Source of the DNA: Thelephora terrestris
Lineage: Eukaryota > Basidiomycota > Agaricomycetes > Thelephorales > Thelephoraceae
NCBI GenBank assembly: GCA_015956445.1
Contig: WIUZ02000008.1
Coordinates: 1,488,001 to 1,552,000, forward strand
Direction: 5' to 3'
DNA: 64,000 bases
Below the pieces are notes generated by a model. It ran no database searches. It saw only the letters and a list, made by a program, of their open reading frames with translations, and was not told the DNA's origin. The position numbers and the translations under genes were made by a program. Positions 11,504 to 21,648 of the stretch are shown one piece after another. How positions within the stretch are numbered: position 1 is the stretch's first letter; every line of letters starts with the position of its first letter.

Positions 11504-13543
11504 TTAATCAATATCTCTGCGAATCCTTTGTACTACTTCCAAGGCCGATCTCACCAACTCCTCGTTCACCCAGTTCTGCTCCCGGATCTCGTTTGGATCC
11601 ACGTCCGACAAGTCATCGTAATCTGGAAGCTCCGTATCAGAGTTCGGTTCGCTATCAGGAACGAACTCGGCATACGGGTCATACTCCAAGGCAGGCCATT
11701 GACGACGACTACCCCAGGGAGTAGACACGAACTCAGGACAAGGAGTGTCCCTACAGACGACTCCTATGTTCTGGTAGAACTCGTCGCTCCCGATCTCAAT
11801 GACCTCATCATCAACAGGAACTAACCTGTTCTCGTGACAAACCAACAAACGAGCGGGCGGAGACTCAGCCCGATTGGGAACTATCGGCGACCCAGCCCGA
11901 TGTGGAACTTCCAACTCCTCTTCCTCGACTCGGACCTCCAGCTTGTTACACCTCCTCTGGAGATCCCGGACTTCTCCGGTCAACTCGGAGATACGACGAG
12001 TAAGGTGAACCTAAAAGGAACAGGGTTAGAAGAAATCATTATCTTCGATCCCAGCCCCCGTACCTTATCGTCTTCCAATTCTCCAGTTTTGGTAACCAGA
12101 ACCCGAACCAAATCCTTAAGAGTGGTCAACTCTCCCTTCAACAAATTGATATCGGCCCCCTGTCAAACAATGCTATCTTCCTGCCCATGGATAACGCCTT
12201 GCATATCTTCCTTCCAATTCTCCAGAGCTTCTATCTCTTCGCGACAACCATCAATGCGTTCATTAACGTGAGCCACTTCATCCCACTGGGGGCAAGGGGT
12301 CACTTACCCAGCAGATACATTGTGATTACATTGTGATTTTTTAGACAATGTTGCCAGCCTTTAGCCAGGAGGTACATGCTGAGTTCTTTTAAAAAGTACC
12401 CATCAATGCAACCACAATGTGGCCAGTGGGTCCATCTTGATCACTTTTACAAAGTGCCCATCAATTTGATCACAATGTGCCCTGTGGGTCCATGCAGGAT
12501 ACATTGTAAAAGTATCCACCAAAGTGGCCACTGGGCACTTTGTGAAAGAAACCCCTGGGTTCTTTCACAATTTTGCTTACAATGTGTCCAGCATACCCCT
12601 GAGCCACTCATTGAGAGTTCTTTCATAAAGTATCCAGCAATGTGTCCACAAAGTACTCAACCAGATACTCAAATGGTTTCTTTGAGAGTTCATTGTGAAA
12701 TCCAACCACATTGAGAGTTCATTGTGAAAACATTGAGAAGAACCCCCTGGGGACATTGTGGTTGCATTGCTGAGTACTTTTTGAAAGAACTTTCAATGAG
12801 TGGCTCAGGCACCCAGTAAATTACATTGTGAACAAAATTGTGAAAGAAACCCCTGGTTTCTTTCACAAAGTGCCCAGTGGCCACTTTGGTGGATACTTTT
12901 ACAATGTATCCTGCATGGACCCACAGGGCACATTGTGATCAAATTGATGGGCACTTTGTAAAAGTGATCAAGATGGACCCACTGGCCACATTGTGGTTGT
13001 ATTGATGGGTACTTTTTAAAAGAACTCAGCATGTACCTCCTGGCTAAAGGCTGGAAACATTGTCTAAAAAATCACAATGTATCTGCTGGGTAAGTGACCC
13101 CTTGCCCCCAGTGTCCATTAACATGGACCCAACGTTCCCCGTATGAAGAACGCTGGCCTCCAACATGGAGTTGAAGGTCTCGTTGGACTCCGTCACGAAC
13201 TCGACACCCCTATTGAGGAGTTCGTTCGCATATGGGTTAGTCTCGATGCGCGCCAACTTGCACCGAGACACCCTTCGAGCAGCCTGGAGAAAGTCCCTGA
13301 AACCTAAAAGGAGTTAGTTCGCTTTCCTAGTCAGAATGCGCAACCAGACCTCCCACCTAAATCAGAGAACCCTTCCTGAGGGTCGGCGGTGGCGGTGCGG
13401 TCCATAATGGCTCCCAAAGTGGGATAGGGACGGGACAGATCACAACGGGCATGAGAGAAGCGGTCGATGTTGTAATTGTTCTCCTGAACAGGAGAGTAAG
13501 AGGAAGAACGACGAGTGGGATTGCGAGTAGAAGCACGAGGCAT
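11504..13543 (-). pseudogene. U3 gene copy A, disrupted by foldback FB4
   Basis: Same gene as at 9636-10897 on the opposite strand, ATG at 13543 and stop at about 11504. The foldback at 12284-13113 (duplication TCC) splits exon 2 after the codons for GSMLMD; the sequence resumes as EVAHVNER. The other exons keep their frames. It represents the ancestral gene of LTR A. Confidence 0.78.
12284..13113. mobile_element. Foldback element FB4
   Basis: An 830-bp palindrome starting CACTGGGGGCAAGGGGTCAC, with target duplication TCC at 12281-12283 and 13114-13116. The empty site is seen in paralogous copies (for example 15640-15655), which read straight through. This proves the insertion and the 3-bp duplication. 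FB14 at 46570-46981 is a shortened relative. Confidence 0.95.
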
Positions 13544-14401
13544 GTTGGCTGTGTGTAACAAAGAGAGGTTTGTTGAGAGACCCAGTCATCCAACCCCCTT
13601 TGGTTATATACCAAATGCCACGCCCCTTCCACGACTCAGGAGTTGAGTCATCATTTCTATTGTTTACTGTGCATGACCCACATGACATCATATGCCCCTA
13701 TTTCTTAGTCATATGCTCCCCTTTTGCTATTGGCTGTAAGTCAGCCATACCCACATTCTTTCCAAACATTCTCAGGATACGTCATGCTTTGTAACTGCTT
13801 TGTAATGCTCTCAAATTGCTATTGGCCGCCACACTTTCATTTATCAGCTGATAATTTGTAGCATTAGTCACCACATAACGCACAGACCATGCAGTGCTGT
13901 GCACGGACTATGTTTGTCTGTGTTTGTATCATTAGTGTAGTTACATGTCACTGTCACGTCACAAATCTAAGTAGTATATATACTCAGAGTAGTTTAGCCT
14001 GTACTCCTTAGATTTGTTATCATCAGACTCTCCGTGACCTCTATTGCTGTGTGCTTAGAGCAAGAGTGCCTGAAGACCATAGTCTCCTTCCTTCTCCTTC
14101 CTTCCAATCTAAGTCTGTGAAGAGACTTCCGATATCCCTGGGTTTGCAACAGGGTTATAATTGTGTATTTGACCCCTGCGTGTGATAGGTTTGAATAACA
14201 AGAGTGTTATTGAACTGTAGAGGTCGCGTCGGCCTGACACAGAGCTCATCGTCCCAGGTCAACCCCATCAAATGAGGGATCGTCTCCCTGAGACGTTTGG
14301 CGTCCACCTTCTTGACGACCTCCAAGATCTAAAAGCTGTTAGCTCAACGTCTAAGCCGATGAACGAACGACCTCTACCTAGAGGAAGGCGTTCGTGCAAA
14401 C

Positions 14402-16762
14402 TGTGATGATTTCACCGTTTACCCCCTTTTCATTTCCAATATTTAACGCCTCATCACCACTAAGTCAGTTGGTGCCCTGCCCTAAACACGGCGGTAAACT
14501 GTTTATTATGCCATATGCCCTATGCCTAATGATTCAAAGTCCAATACGTGGAACGTGCTACTAGTCAAGATACCCCAGAAGACCCGAGGTATAATACGTG
14601 AACATGTACCGGCGGACCTTCATACGAAGATCCCCCCTACCTGGCCCTCCGTTGCCCCTGGACAACTAGTAGATATTCAGACTACCAACAACAAGGGATG
14701 TATTAATAAGTGTCGCATGTTGACCTCTCGCAGAAGTCAACCGGCTTATTAATCTGACCCTTGGATTGAACTTACAAAAACCATTATGCTTAACGACTCA
14801 TGGATCATATGCAATAGACAAAGGAAGACAATGAATTCCAAAGGGAGCCACTACAAACAAGGAACTAGTCTACATCCCTAATAATCCTCTGGACCACTTC
14901 CAGAGCGCTCCGCGCTAGTTCCTCGTTCGCCCAATTCTGCTCCCTAATCTCGTTCGGATCCATGTCCGACAGGTCATCATAATCTGGAAGCTCCGTGTCA
15001 GAGTTCGGTTCACTATCAGGAACAAACTCGGCGTACAGGTCATACTCCAGGGCAGGCCATTGACGACGACTATCCCAAGGAGTAGACACGAACTCAGGAC
15101 GAGGGGTGTCCCTACGGACGGCTCCTAAGTTCTGGTAGAACTCGTCGCTCCCGATCTCAATGACCTCATCATCAACAGGAACCAACCTGTTCTCATGACG
15201 AACCAACAAATGAGCGGGCGGCGACTCAGCCCGATTAGGGACTATCGGTGAACCAGCCCGATGGAGAACCTCTAACTCTTCTTCTTCAACTCAGACCTCC
15301 GGCTCGTTACACCTCCTCTGGAGATCCCGGACTCCTCCGGTCAACTCCGAGACGCGACGAGTAAGGCAAACCTAAAGGAATAGGGTTAGAAGATAACAAA
15401 AACCTTCAACCCCTACCCCTTACCTTATCGTCTTCCAATTCTCTGGTCTTAGTAACCAGAGCCCGGACCAAGTCTTTAAGAGTGGTCAACTCTCCCTTCA
15501 ACAAATCGATATTGGCACCCTGCCAAACAATGCTATCTTCCTGTCCATGAATAACACCTTGCATGTCTTCCTTCCAATTCTCCAAAGCTTCTATCTCCTC
15601 ACGACGACCGTCAATGCGCTCGTTAATGTGAGCCACTTCATCCATCAACATGGACCCAACGTTCCCCGTATGAAGAACACTGGCCTCCAACACGGAGTTG
15701 AAGGTCTCATTGGCCTCGGTAACGAACTCGACACCCCTATTGAGGAGTTCGTTCGCATATGGGTTAGTCTCGATACGCGCCAACTTGCGCCGAGACACCC
15801 TACGAGCAGCCTGGAGAAAGTCCCTGAAACCTAAAAGGAGTTAGTTCGCTTTCCTAAACCGGAATGCGCAACCAGACCCCCCACCTAAATCAGAGAACCC
15901 TTCCTTAGGGTCGGCAGTGGCAGTACAGTCCATAACTGCTCCCAAAGTGGGATAGGGACGGGACGGATCACAACAGGCATGAGAGAAGCGGTCGATGTTG
16001 TAGTTGTTCTCCTGAACAGGAGAGTAAGAGGAAGAGCGACGAGTGGGAACACGAGTAGAGGCACGAGGCATGTTGGCTGTGTAACAAAGGTGGGTTTGTT
16101 GGAAGACCAGTCATCCAACCCCCTTTGGTTATATACCAAATGCCACGCCCCTTCCACGACTCAGGAGTTGAGTCATCCTTTCTATTGTTTACTGTGCATG
16201 ACCCACATGACATCATATGCCCCTATTTCTTAGTCATATGCTCCCCTTTTGCTATTGGCTGTTAGTCAGCCATACCCACATTCCTTCCGAACATTCTCAG
16301 GATACGTCATGCTTTGTAAATGCTTTGTAATGCTCTCAAATTGCTATTGGCCGCCACGCTTTCATTTATCAGCTGATAATTTGTAGCATTAGTCACCACG
16401 TAACGCACAGACCATGCAGTGCTGTGCACGGACCATGTTTGTCTGTGTTTGTATCATTAGTGTAGTTACTTGTCACTGTCACGTCACAAATCTAAGTAGT
16501 ATATATACTCAGAGTAGTTTAGCCTGTACTCCTTAGATTTGTTATCATCAGACTCTCCATGACCTCTACTGCTGTGTGCTTAGAGCAAGAGTGCCTGAAG
16601 ACCCTTGTCTCCTTCTTTCTCCTTCTCTCTATCTAGTCTGTGAAGAGACTTCCGATATCCCTGGGTTTGCAACAGGGTTATAACTGTGTGTTTGACCCCT
16701 GAGTGTGATAGGTTTGGATAGTAAGAGTGCTATTGAACTGTAGAGGTCGCGTCGGCCTGACA
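14402..16762 (-). mobile_element. LTR C: complete 2.36-kb unit in intron 1 of G2
   Basis: Runs TGTGATGATTTCACC ... GGCCTGACA with target duplication CAAAC at 14397-14401 and 16763-16767. Same family as LTR A, B and G. The strand given is that of its carried gene. Confidence 0.87.
14865..16071 (-). pseudogene. U3 gene copy C, one in-frame stop
   Basis: ATG at 16071 (MPRASTRVPTRRSSSY), four exons as in copy B, stop at about 14865. In exon 4 a TGA at 15293-15291 replaces the CGA (Arg) of copy B, just before VEEEELEV. Otherwise the reading frame is kept, including LVPVDDEVIEIGSDE. Confidence 0.78.
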
Positions 16763-16991
16763 CAAACACACGAAGCTCTAGACCTCCCCCATACCTGGTC
16801 ATCAGTGGTATAGGGAGTCCCCGCCTCACTGGCGTAGGTCTTGCGGTTGGCGGCACGGCGATCGATGCGGGAGATGGTGGAGATGCCGTTGGCGACTTTA
16901 TAGGTGTGGTTGTTTGGGAAAGACATGTTGGTAAGATGATGGGGAAGTTGCTGGTGTTGCTGATCAAGGATGGCTCCAAGAAGACGTCCTT

Positions 16992-16997
16992 CTTATA
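16992..16997 (-). promoter_or_regulatory. TATA box of G2
   Basis: TATAAG on the minus strand, 66 bp upstream of the G2 ATG. The spacing is similar to that of the 9.6-kb gene. Confidence 0.45.
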
Positions 16998-16999
16998 GC

Positions 17000-17935
17000 C
17001 TAGATCGGTGATCCTTCACGTGACCTACCTCGACGAACCTCATTGGTCCGGGTCACATCAACTTCCGCCCCTGTACCATCATCGTTGGCTTACTACATCA
17101 AGCTGACACCTCGGCCCGCGGGACGGCCTTGGAAGAACTTCATTCCGGAACGCCTAGAACGTGCGCTGAACTACCCAGTCTCGCTAAGTCGTGGGACCAC
17201 GTAGCAAGAAGAGGGAGCTGAAGGGTGTGAGTGACCGGTTGTGCAGACATCGGTAGGGTAAAGCAGGTGGAGGTAGAGAGGAGCAGAGAGGAGTAGGGAG
17301 AAGTAGGGAGGGAATAGGAAGTGGTAGCGATAGAGTAGAGTCTCAATAGACGAGCGTCGCGATGAAGAGGGTCGTGGCGGGATAGGTGGCTAAGGAAGAA
17401 GCTGTCAGCGCGAGACGAGAGAACGAGAGGGTACCTGAGATGAGAAGAAACTAGTAGAAGTGGTGAACACTGCGTTCACCACGAAGAGCTAAGAGCTGAG
17501 CACTGCGCTCAAGACTGGGGTAGAGCACTGCGCTCGCGAGACGAGTAGAGAGGGTCGAGAAGCACTGCGCTTCACGTCGAGAGAAGTCGAGATGAGGAAA
17601 GAGAAAAGCTAGAGGGTTCTTCGAGCACTGCGCTCAAAGAGGACTTGGTCACGAGGAACGAAGAGTGTTGAAGGCTTTAGACAGTGCAAGGCTGAGTTGA
17701 ACTTCAGAGGGAAAGGGGGAACTGCACTTCTTTATTAGAACCAGGACTGTCTACTGACACTTATATAGTAGGTAGAGAGAGTGGTCGAAGGTAGAACACG
17801 AAGAGGGGAGAACAAAACATAACAAGGCAAATGTCGCGAGAGAGCGGGAATCGTGAAGTTCGTGAAGGGCGTAGGGAGGTCATACAAAAACGAAGAGCGG
17901 AACAGAGGGGAGAACAAGAATGCGCGAAGGACGAA
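17000..17935. other. LTR E U3 region, purine-rich, no gene
   Basis: A G/A-rich stretch upstream of the G2 promoter. It includes the mini-hairpin array at 17462-17635. No coding region is supported. Confidence 0.5.
17462..17635. repeat. Array of five mini-hairpins with constant loop ACTGC
   Basis: Five short inverted repeats share the loop ACTGC but differ in stem. Stems are GGTGAAC/GTTCACC (17462-17480), TGAGC/GCTCA (17497-17511), GAGC/GCTC (17523-17535), GAAGC/GCTTC (17559-17573) and GAGC/GCTC (17623-17635). The stems covary while the loop is constant. Confidence 0.6.
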
Positions 17936-18415
17936 CACTGGGGGCAAGGGCCCGAATACCCACCGGGCATATTGTGATTACATTGTGGTCACAGTCAAAA
18001 AGTGACTCCAATGTGCCCAGTGGGTACATTGTGAACACATTTTGAATGTATTCCATCATGTGAATCAAATTTTGCCATCACCAAACATGTAGATCACATT
18101 CACAATGTATTCAACATGTGGAGGAATTGGTGGGGTACATTGTGAACACATTTTGAATGTCGTTGATTTTACAATGTGAATCGAATGTATTCAAAATATG
18201 CCTAGGACATGCGTTTTGGTGCATTATGGTCACATGACTGGGTACATTGTAAATGCGATCAGTATTTGCCCAGCGGTAATATTAAATTCACATTTTTGGG
18301 CACATTTTGAATGTACCTGATTTTTACCCACCAGGCACATTGGGATCACTTGTTGACTGTAACCACAATGTAATCACAATGTACCTGGTGGGTATTTGGG
18401 CCCTTGCCCCCAGTG
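17936..18415. mobile_element. Foldback element FB5
   Basis: 480 bp, starting CACTGGGGGCAAGGGCCC, with target duplication GAA at 17933-17935 and 18416-18418. The arms pair less perfectly than in FB1. Confidence 0.88.
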
Positions 18416-20073
18416 GAACAAGACGGCGGGAGGAGTGGGGGGAGGAATGAAGGTATCGTGGGAAACTACGGGACAATGAAATGGAGGATCGAACCGAGAA
18501 GTTGAAGCAGGATCGGAGTGGAACAGGCGGGAGGCGGGGAACACAGCGAGACAGTCGAGACAGCGACGACATGCAACAAGAGGGCGGGGGGCACGTGTTC
18601 CGGAGTTGGGACAGCGGACCGATGCGGGGGAATCCGAACAATGACGAACAAGGGGGGCGAGGCGAGTCAAGTCAGGTGGGAGAACGGAAGTGATCGGGTG
18701 GCACATGGGATCGGGGAGGCTGGACTCGGAGCGTGGACTTAGAGGATTTTGTCGAAGTCCAGAGGAGCGGGAGGTTGCGAGACTATTGGGAGGCTGGCGA
18801 TGGTTGACAAGGGGTCGTGTCGGAGGAGGGGGCTTCGCGCTGCGTCGCGATGTATGGGTGGATAGCTGAGGAGGGTGCTGGAGTTGCTAGGGGTATAGTA
18901 CGAGTAGGACGGCCAGCGAAACGGAGGCAGGTCAGCGTGTACTAAAAATAGGTCTCAAGACCCTGATGACCCCTTTATGACATCACAAACCCCTTTTACA
19001 ACCCCTCATGACTTTACGATTATGATCAACCCTGGACCCTGATCACACACGTGGACAGTCACATCACAGTCTCCTAACCGGAGGAAGGAATCGCCGTTAT
19101 TCGGAAGGAGTGCCTTAGACTCTTTTTGTTTAGCTCAGCGAATGTGGAAGTAGCCGTTAGTGTGAAACACCGGCGAATCTGTAATCCCTCATGTCCCATG
19201 AGTCTAGGCCCGACCTCCTCATGTTTGGACGTACGTTGAGGTTGCCACTAGTCCGTGATGCTGTTACCGCCTACAGACAACAAGGGATGTTGTATGGTCT
19301 CTATCTTTGGCCTCTCCAAAGGAAGCATCCAAGAAGATTCTCACCTGACCCTTGGGTGTGATCCCCAGGTACGAACTTTCATGACCCCATGCCCCTATTT
19401 CTTTTAGGACTAGTGTTATCTTTACCCCTATGTTTCATGCGGACATTTGTTATCTTTTATGCAATCCTTCACATGCTAGTAAGGCCCTTTGTCCTTTATT
19501 CTCCCATGTGTCATTCGTGTTCGCTTCCCTTACTTAGTGTTCTCACACTCCTTATCTCCCTTTGTTCGGACTTGATAAGGGTATATTAGGGTATTGACAT
19601 CATGGCCACTCCTTTAGTATAAGTAGCAACTGTGGCTGTATCGTAGTATCTTAGTTTTGTTACCTCAGGAAATCCTCTGCCCTTCTCAGCCCAGTTGCAG
19701 TTAAGGACAAGTCAGAGTTTCTTGTTTGATCCAAGACATCCCCCATCTGCTCTCCCTCCCTCTCTGCGTGTCAACTGCGCCTCGTAACTATAGAACCTCC
19801 GCGTTCACCTTATAGAACACCTCAAGCGTCCAGTCGATCACCTGGTGGAGTCATCAATCCTGTTGTAGGGATAAACCCTTGCATGTTAAACCGAACAACG
19901 TACAGTTTAGGTTGGGTTTCCCTTTAGGATTTCGACCTGACTTGTAGTGACCTCGGACAACCTACCGGAAGAATAGGGACGTGATCGTTCCCTCACAAGC
20001 TAGTTGGACTAGTGAGTACTCTGCGGAGTCGGCTCAGTGCACTGGTAGTTGTTGGGGTAGAGTGGCCCTGACA
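18416..20073 (+). other. LTR E promoter and 3' part, no gene
   Basis: The G/A-rich first 500 bp continue the stretch at 17.0-17.9 kb. TATAAG at 19618-19623 is a candidate LTR promoter. The rest leads to CCTGACA. Part of the tail (TCGGACAACCTACC) resembles LTR D. No coding region is supported. Confidence 0.5.
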
Positions 20074-20098
20074 GTCTTTTGATATCGAACTGTCAACA

Positions 20099-21028
20099 CA
20101 CTGGGGGCAGGGGTTGGTTTACTGAGTCAGTAAACTGTGAGTAAATTGCAAGTAAATGGAAAAAGAACCTAGTGAAATACTTGTCTGGCAAGTGCAAAGC
20201 AAATTCACAATTTACTGAGCCACTTGCCCAATCAGTATGTTTTTAATTTGCTGAGTGGTTTGATCATGGTTTACTGACGATGTCCCTGATTGGTCAATTT
20301 GAAAAATAACCGAAAATTTACCTGGATGTGTCATTGTCAGTAAACTGCAAGTTTTCTTTCAGTGAATTGGAAATACACGTCAGGTAAACTGGGAAAACAC
20401 GTGACAATTTGATTGTGGTTCACTGACGATGTACCTGATTGGCTAATTTGAAAAAAACTCGAAAATTTACCAGGACGTGTCCTTATCAGTAAACTGCAAG
20501 TTTTCTTTCAGTAAATCGCAAGTACATGTAAAGTAAACCAGAAAACACGTAAATTTTGAATTCACTTACAGTTTACATGTGTTTTCTGGTTTACTTTACA
20601 TGTACTTGCGATTTACTGAAAGAAAACTTGCAGTTTACTGATAAGGACACGTCCTGGTAAATTTTCGAGTTTTTTTCAAATTAGCCAATCAGGTACATCG
20701 TCAGTGAACCACAATCAAATTGTCACGTGTTTTCCCAGTTTACCTGACGTGTATTTCCAATTCACTGAAAGAAAACTTGCAGTTTACTGACAATGACACA
20801 TCCAGGTAAATTTTCGGTTATTTTTCAAATTGACCAATCAGGGACATCGTCAGTAAACCATGATCAAACCACTCAGCAAATTAAAAACATACTGATTGGG
20901 CAAGTGGCTCAGTAAATTGTGAATTTGCTTTGCACTTGCCAGACAAGTATTTCACTAGGTTCTTTTTCCATTTACTTGCAATTTACTCACAGTTTACTGA
21001 CTCAGTAAACCAACCCCTGCCCCCAGTG
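20099..21028. mobile_element. Foldback element FB6 (GTAAACTG subfamily)
   Basis: A 930-bp, almost perfect palindrome starting CACTGGGGGCAGGGGTTGG. The interior is made of TTTACTGA and CAGTAAAC words. Flanks (ACA and TAA) show no 3-bp duplication. Same subfamily as 52959-54020. Confidence 0.88.
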
Positions 21029-21529
21029 TAAGGAGAGAGGGAAGTGTGGCAAAGCGAAGGGACAGGCAAGTCCTCATCGGGACAGTCGAGAATGCTGAGG
21101 GATGTCCTATAGACCTCAAGCAGCGGTTGCCAATAGTCGAGAGAGGATCGCGATTCCAGATACAGTAGTTAATTGTTCCTCTTAACAGCATTGTTCCTCT
21201 TAACAAACCGGTGTTCCACTTGTCACACTCAACTTACAACTGTAAAATTAGTACCATTATATAGCCTATGGCTCAGTCTATATGCCTATGGCATTTTGGT
21301 ATTTTTTTATGACGCCTAAAATGAGATATCTTGAAGTCGCGCCAAAAGTTCAAATTTGATGAAAGTGTTTGCACGCCGCCAGTTACCCACAACAACAAAA
21401 AATGATCATATTTGATGTCTACATTATTCTGCCATCGTGTTTGCCTATGTACAGTACCTTCCTGAGGCAATTTAGCTTACTTTGCAGGCAGAAGTGCCAT
21501 TTTCCTATATGACAGGGAGGTTTGTGTGA

Positions 21530-21556
21530 CATGTGTGACCATTTAGGTCACACATG
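21530..21556. repeat. Perfect 11-bp hairpin upstream of the transposase
   Basis: CATGTGTGACC and its reverse complement are separated by ATTTA, about 90 bp before the transposase ATG. It could be a binding site or a structured leader; its role is inferred only from position. Confidence 0.5.
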
Positions 21557-21648
21557 GAACTGTCACAACAATCTTCACGTCAAATCTGTGGGGCAGGTGG
21601 GGAAAATAGACTTTCCTTTCCTCCGCGTCACCCAACCACTTCGCCGCT

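Larger units (their letters stand above)
8619..14239 (-). mobile_element. LTR A: solo-LTR-like unit, interrupted by LTR B and a foldback
   Basis: On the plus strand it runs TGTGATGATTTTGCC ... GGCCTGACA, with target duplication CAGAG at 8614-8618 and 14240-14244 inside exon 2 of G2. By TATA position and by comparison with LTR D/E, CCTGACA is the 3' end, so LTR sense is left to right on this copy and its carried gene (11504-13543) is antisense to it. The strand given is that of the carried gene. LTR B (8944-11357) is inserted with duplication GACCT. Confidence 0.85.
3508..16926 (-). pseudogene. G2: U3-borne antisense coiled-coil gene, 465 codons when nested LTRs are removed
   Basis: ATG at 16926, 66 bp downstream of a TATAAG box. 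Exon 1 is 16926-16795 (44 codons). Exon 2 is 14328-14240 plus 8613-8397 (102 codons, split by LTR A). Exon 3 is 8341-8129 (71 codons, coiled coil). Exon 4 is 8078-7637 plus 3812-3508 (249 codons, split by LTR D). LTR C lies in intron 1. All four exons are multiples of three once each insertion and one copy of its target duplication are removed, which supports the model strongly. Visible motifs: VASLQDK, VPFELEY, GQLIKIEDEVMEV, NPYPRPVESDG. One in-frame TGA at 7682-7680 sits where G1 has arginine, consistent with CGA to TGA. Function unknown. Confidence 0.82.
3186..20073 (+). mobile_element. LTR E: solo-LTR-like unit carrying antisense gene G2
   Basis: Starts TGTCAGGAACATGG and ends GGCCCTGACA. 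The 5-bp target duplication GTCTT is at 3181-3185 and 20074-20078. In LTR orientation the order is: start, antisense gene G2, G2 promoter, purine-rich stretch, TATA-like box at 19618, then about 450 bp to the CA end. LTR D, LTR A (with LTR B inside), LTR C and three foldback elements are nested inside. Without them the unit is roughly 4.5 kb. It inserted into intron 1 of G1. There is no pol, so I read it as a solo LTR. Confidence 0.8.
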
